Source: Cutaneotrichosporon cavernicola
Lineage: Eukaryota; Basidiomycota; Tremellomycetes; Trichosporonales; Trichosporonaceae
DNA length: 64,000 nt
Direction: 5' to 3'
NCBI RefSeq assembly: GCF_030864355.1
Contig: NC_083394.1
Coordinates: 744,001 to 808,000, forward strand
This document shows, piece after piece, positions 58,960 through 64,000 of this stretch. The notes beneath the pieces were generated by a model. It saw nothing but the letters and a program-made list of their open reading frames with translations. It did no database searches and was not told where the DNA came from. How positions within the stretch are numbered: the first letter of the stretch is position 1; each line of letters opens with the position of its first letter. The translations under genes and the position numbers were made by a program.

Positions 58960-60426
58960 ATGATGGCTACCCAACCGTATCCTTCGCAATACGGCGTTGC
59001 GCCCGGCTCGTCACGTAATGTGTACAGGATCAACACAGCGACGCCTGGCGTCCCCGGACCTCACTCTGCCGGCCCTTATTACCCCGTTCCCCAGCACCAC
59101 CAACATCCGCACGTCATGCCACACTCGCACCACCCGCAGATGTATCTGGCTCAACCAGACATGTCTGCGTTCGGCCTCGTCACGCCCCCAACCACGACGA
59201 CCGCTCAGTTCGGGTCACCTCTGGTTCCAGGGACCGGATACCCTCATATGGGCAGCACGCCGACACCCCAGTGGTCAATGAATGTCAACGCGTTGGCCCT
59301 CTCGCCCGCGATCGGGAATGACGGCACCATGTCCTCCTTCTACGCCCCCTCTCCCTTGCTTGGCAGCGACCCTGCTGGCGACGTGTTCTCTACTGGCCCG
59401 ATGGCTGCGCGGGACGGCATGACTGAGGGCCTCGGTTTCCATGGCGTCCCCCAGATGGGCCACCATCACCATCCCCATCACATGTACGGTGTGGCGCCAG
59501 GTCAACTGGGTGCCAAGCCAGGCCACCATCTCATGCTTGATGCTGTCGGCAACCCAGCTCCCGAGATCAAAAAGCGGTCGCGAACCGCTCAGGCCTGCGA
59601 GCGCTGCCGGATCCGCAAAGCAAGAGTAAGTTCAGACGACCGCACCTGTCCCAAAGACGTTTTCAAATTCAGACACTGACGTTCTTAGTGCTTTGGCGGG
59701 AACCCTTGCAACCGCTGCACGAAGCGCCGGTTTGTGTGCGAGTTTTCTACGGCCGTGCGCCAGCGTGGCCCAAATAAGCCGCAGCCTGTTGCTGGCAGCA
59801 GCGGGACAACGACTGGTTCGACGTCGACAACCCCTACCCTCGGTTCGTCGGGTCCATCCGCAGCCTCTGCTAAGCCAATGCCGGGTCCTGGCAAACCTAG
59901 TCGCCGTCACAGCCTCCCCGAGCAACCGGGCGCTCCACCCAGCTTCGCCACGGGACCACCTCCTGGGCCACAGAAGGGATACAGTGCCACCGACGTCCAC
60001 CAGCTCGGCACCTGGGACAACACGCACAACACGCCTGCCGCCTACTCTGTCCCGTCGTCCACAGTCATCCCCCATCTTCCCACGCCTGTCGCCGCTGAGT
60101 ACCTCGCTGTTCCCGGGCAGCCTGGGCAGACTAGCGTCGCGCATGTGGACACTACCTCGCGTCCTCCTTCCGACTCTACCTACTACCACAACTCTACCGA
60201 GCTCCGCTCGCCTGTTTTTGCATTCACGCCCGAGTCATCCGAACCCTCGACGTCCGTCTCGGCCGACTACCCATACACGCACATCTCTCCTGCCACGACT
60301 TTCTCGCCCCAGCTCGGTATGACCCGTGTCGTTCAAGGCCAGTACGCCCCACGTCAGCCTCCTGCGAAGGACAACCAGGCTGCGAACGACTCGAACGTGT
60401 GGTACACGACCACGACGACCAACTAG
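58960..60426 (+). CDS. Zn2Cys6 zinc-cluster transcription factor
   Basis: Two exons, 58960-59625 and 59689-60426, give 467 residues. The binuclear cluster (about residues 211-237) is CERCRIRKARCFGGNPCNRC, then TKRRFVC. It fits C-x2-C-x6-C-x5-C-x2-C-x6-C, preceded by the basic KKRSRTAQA. The intron falls exactly before the third cysteine. The N-terminal 200 residues are rich in His, Pro and Met (HHHHPHH), and the C terminus is Pro/Ser/Thr-rich. No fungal-specific middle-homology domain is visible, so the protein is shorter than many of this class. The regulon is unknown. A second Met directly follows the first, so either may start translation. Confidence 0.9.
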
Positions 60427-63400
60427 ACAAGTCTTCGTTTAACGCATATACACGTCTGCCTCGTAACGAACGATTCTCATTCAAGAACTTTGGATATCCA
60501 GCTAGGACATTGGATTTGTACAATTTTACTCAACACCGCCTCCCGAGCTACCAGCTCAAGATCGCTAGACTGTTTCGACAACACACAAGCACCGTTAACG
60601 ACTCGTCCTTGATTCTATTCTGTGGAGCCATATCGAGGCGCTAGGTCTCAGATGGCCGGCCACATTGTACTTGCATATCAAAGAATGCATTGCCACAAGT
60701 TGGCAGTCACCTGCATTGCGATCTGTTACATGTCACTTGTCACGCAGCAACAGTGTGCCTCTGCCAGAACTTCGGATCACTCGTATCAATTCTACGTTCC
60801 GGGGACCGTAGTGCGTGACAAACGAGATTAAGTGCAAGCTTTGCGCCACTGAACGTGACGGCCACTTGAGTATGGAGGTGACAGCACAGTGTCGACCGTG
60901 TCTGACTGTCCAGATTATTTTTATTTTGCGCAGTTCTATTCAGAGTCAAGAACTGACGTGTTGCTGTGGTCTTGTGCGCGACCGAGTGCCTCATTGTACA
61001 TACACACGTTACAGTTTCCCAGCCAGTCAGGCTTATGCACCTACTGTTGTGAACTCTTTTTTTTTCTCTGGGCCGTGCCAGTTGGAGGGGAACTGTCATC
61101 ATCGATAGCGAGGCTGGCACCATAACCGACACAGCAGGGTTGCCATAGTATGGCTTCTTGAAGAGGAACAAGGTCCTGGGCACACAGCACGGGCGGGCAC
61201 TGGGTTGACCGCTCTCACGCACTCCCCGAGCAACAATTCGAGAATGCTCTGTAAACGGCAGGTGAGGTGCTGGAGGACGGGTGTGCCTCCTTCAGATGGC
61301 ATCCGAGGAGGTCCAGTGGCACATTTTCTCCGGTCCTGTTCTGCGATGTGGTACGATGGGGGGGGGGGGGGGGAAGAGCGACCGACCGCAGCACCTCATC
61401 ACGGGTGGGCTCCAACTCAGGCCACATCTCATTTCGGGGATATAGGCTGAACGCAGTGCCGTACAAATGATAGGGACAGGCGGCTTTTAACGACAGTGGG
61501 GTTGGGACTTGGAACAAGCGTGAATGCTCTGGGCAAGCGCGCGGAGATTCCATGTATAGTTAATCAAAGTTAGGACCGACCGATTTCGAGGCACAGTGAA
61601 ATGCAAGTAATCCAACTTGTTGTGCCTCAAGGAACGTCACGCCTGCCGTAAGGGCGTTACCATTTATCCATCGCAGTCAGGCATGGTCGTGTTGGATCCT
61701 GACAGGCTTGGCGTGGGGTATGCATGTATGGTAGAGACCAAGCCTTCCAGTCCTTTAATCAGCAATTTTCAAGACATGCTGAGACGGCGGGATTTCGTCC
61801 TAAAGGGGTGTGAAGGGGCAATAAAACTAGCACTTGGTCTCGCAGCCAGTATCTGAAACATAAGTTTATCCCACCTCTGTGGTCAAAAGTAGAGAGAGCA
61901 CTGGACCCCAGAATAAGTGGGAGCAAGCCGAGGAGCGTTCTCGTTCTCAACCGTCGCTCTCGTCGACTTCGGTCTTGTGTCGATCATGGCAAGCAATCGT
62001 CGGACCTGTCCCCTGCCCGCTGCCCGGTCGGCGGTGGCCGCTGATCGGGATATTATATGACAGAACAGACTTGCGAAGCCATGGTGCCACGAGCTGGGGC
62101 GCCACACTCGCACCTTTCTTTGGCCAGAACAACTCGTGAATAACGTGCGTGGAATGTGAGTGGCCAAAGACTAGCAGGACGTGGAATGTTGAGAGCAGCG
62201 TTGAGCCTGATGGGTAACGACGCGAGTCTGGCGTGCGACGCTCCGGGTTTCTTGGGGCCAGGCTAAGCTCTCTGTGGATCTGTGGAACCGGGGATTCCCC
62301 GGGGATAAACATATCAATGCTCGAGTGTAATTGGCTGCATCATTTTGTCTTGAACCCTGCACTGCGCTAATAGACGGGAGAACATGTGTTGGTGTCACCT
62401 TATTCACCACGTGGAATCCACTTCGGCCTCCAAAAGACCTCTGAGATTTTGCAGACGTTCCAGTCGCCGATCGGTGACTGGCTCGTCATGTGGCGTGGGA
62501 CGTTGCTCATCCTCTCCTCGACGTCACGTTCTGTACGTCCTCTTCCTATCACGGTCTTTTGACAGCCACGGAAGACTTTGTAGCTCTTCAGATCTCCATT
62601 AGTTCGCTCATTCCCCGATTAATTAAGACCCCTACTTCAGCTTCTATGTCCGAAGGGAGAGTCGGCTCCTCCCTCCAGGTGGTTCCCTTCTTACTCTGGT
62701 TATCCCGTCCTGGTTCATCCGTGTCTCACTACTCTGCCGGTTTCGCGCCATTGTCCAGACCTCGACTTAAATCACATCATATGACAATCCTCGGTATGCT
62801 GTCTCGCTACAACCCTACAACTCTATTTGTAACCTCAACGTGTCTCACATGCGAGAACATGTGCGCTTAGCGTCATCTGAAACGACGGGCTCCACATTCC
62901 AGAGATGTGGCTATCGCTATGTTTTCAAGGATGCCTCGGGACACTTGACGAGCTGGCTCGCCAGCCTTTGGAACCGAGCCCCTTAAACACATGGTCTTCA
63001 ACTCTGGAATGTCGGCCTTTGCTCCAGATTAAGGGTGGGAATGATCGCTAGAACGACAACAGCCGGTCCAGTTGGCCAAGTCCGAGGCTCTGTGAAACTC
63101 TGACGAGACTGGAATACAAAACCATTGGAACTAACGGCAAGTGCTGTTCTCGGCGATACCTTGCAATTGAAAGCAGTAAGCGCCGCCGCTCAGGAGCGAC
63201 GAGCTGAACAGCTCCCTTGCTGTGTAGCTACAGGTCCGTCAGGTGGGCGTTTGGAGGCTATGTCCCCCAGCTGCTCATGGCTCATGGAACAGGTGCCTCG
63301 CATCCCCGTAGAGGGAGGGGTACCTGGGATGAGCGCCTCCAACCCTCGACCATAGAATACGGCGTGTGTGTTAATTACCAAGCTGATGTCATGATCTATG

Positions 63401-64000
63401 TGACCACCCACACATCTTCTGCCACACGTCTTCTGCCGCACAGGGCACAGTCCCACTTTCCACAGCACTCATCTTTCCTCTGATAACCTCTTGCGCCCTG
63501 CGCATCCCACCCACGCTGACAGCATATACTCGCGTTAGTCACGGTGATGGCCGTTCTTCACGTGTTGTTGAGTGAGAGGGTTTGGCGTTTCGAGCGGCCC
63601 TACATTCCCCACATAACCTCGAGGTGCCCCTCAGAAGAACTCTGAATCCTGTGTGGCATGCGAAGCCGAATCTGACTGTGGACTTGTGTGCGGCGCCGCC
63701 TTACGTCCGCGTTGCGCGTGGTGTGGAGGTTTCCGCTCGACTAATTGCATTCCGCTCGCGTTGTTCTCCACCACCACGAGATGAAAATATCAAGATGGGT
63801 TGTCAAAGTTGGAATGGGGATTAGCAAAGATAGGAGGTAGTTCTCGATGTTGATTATAACCGGCTTTCGGGATATGCCGGTTAGCGAGACAAGCGAGTGG
63901 GCACTCGTGTTTATCCGGGGCCGCATCGGTTATGGCCGCCAACCTCGCCATACGGCCGAGGATTGCTCTTTACGGGTCCCCGTGGTGGTATTCACTCTCA
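60427..64000. other. Gene-poor right end of the window
   Basis: About 3.6 kb without a supported gene. It contains a 16-G run (61358-61373) and a perfect 8-base inverted repeat at 63857-63864 and 63876-63883 (TAACCGGC/GCCGGTTA). Small open frames here have no conserved motif or splice-supported extension. Confidence 0.5.

Overview
The window is nuclear DNA from a basidiomycete yeast, most likely a GC-rich tremellomycete near Trichosporonales or Cryptococcus. This is inferred from protein architectures and gene structure, not from a marker gene. Genes are GC-rich and densely interrupted by very short introns (many 30-45 nt) with GTRNGY donors, CTRAY-like branch points and YAG acceptors. Intergenic leaders are rich in C/T. 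I see no virus, CRISPR array, intact transposon, rRNA or organelle segment.

Layout, left to right. 0.6-3.5 kb: an areA-type GATA-like (DUF1752) plus DUF3295 regulator. 3.9-6.5 kb (minus): neutral trehalase. 7.8-9.4 kb: a nine-exon monoglyceride-lipase-like hydrolase. 10.3-12.1 kb: alpha-tubulin. 12.5-13.6 kb (minus): an unrecognised gene. 14.3-16.5 kb: a hamartin (Tsc1) homologue. 16.5-20.1 kb: a divergent pair, pinin (minus) and the AAA ATPase Rix7. 20.1-23.2 kb: gene-poor, with decayed coding fragments. 23.2-24.5 kb: an Sfp1-like zinc-finger protein. 24.9-27.5 kb: Mrt4 (minus) divergent from a Bqt4-like APSES/transmembrane protein. 27.5-30 kb: gene-poor. 30-33.5 kb: a CaMKK/Sak1-like kinase. 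33.7-35.8 kb (minus): a protein combining a degenerate J-like region and a CRIB-like motif. 36.3 kb: tRNA-Phe with an intron. 36.5-39.1 kb (minus): a long disordered/coiled-coil protein. 39.7-40.9 kb: signal peptidase Spc1 and a small-protein gene. 41.6-46.2 kb: a divergent pair of vacuolar-type amino-acid transporters (MFS and PQ-loop). 46.9-47.6 kb: RPS16. 49-51.9 kb: a SUN-domain protein. 51.9-59 kb: a long gene-poor block with broken coding fragments and a 31-G run. 59-60.4 kb: a Zn2Cys6 transcription factor. The last 3.6 kb has no gene I can support.

Functional themes. Nutrient signalling is over-represented (DUF1752/DUF3295 regulator, PKA/Ca-type trehalase, Tsc1, Sak1-like kinase, Sfp1-like factor, vacuolar amino-acid transporters). 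Ribosome biogenesis (Rix7, Mrt4, Rps16, Sfp1) and the nuclear envelope (Sad1-like SUN protein, Bqt4-like protein) also recur. These genes are not operons, and their co-location may be chance. Exon boundaries below were derived by hand from splice consensus and reading frame. For most genes the joined exons give an uninterrupted frame of the length expected for the family.
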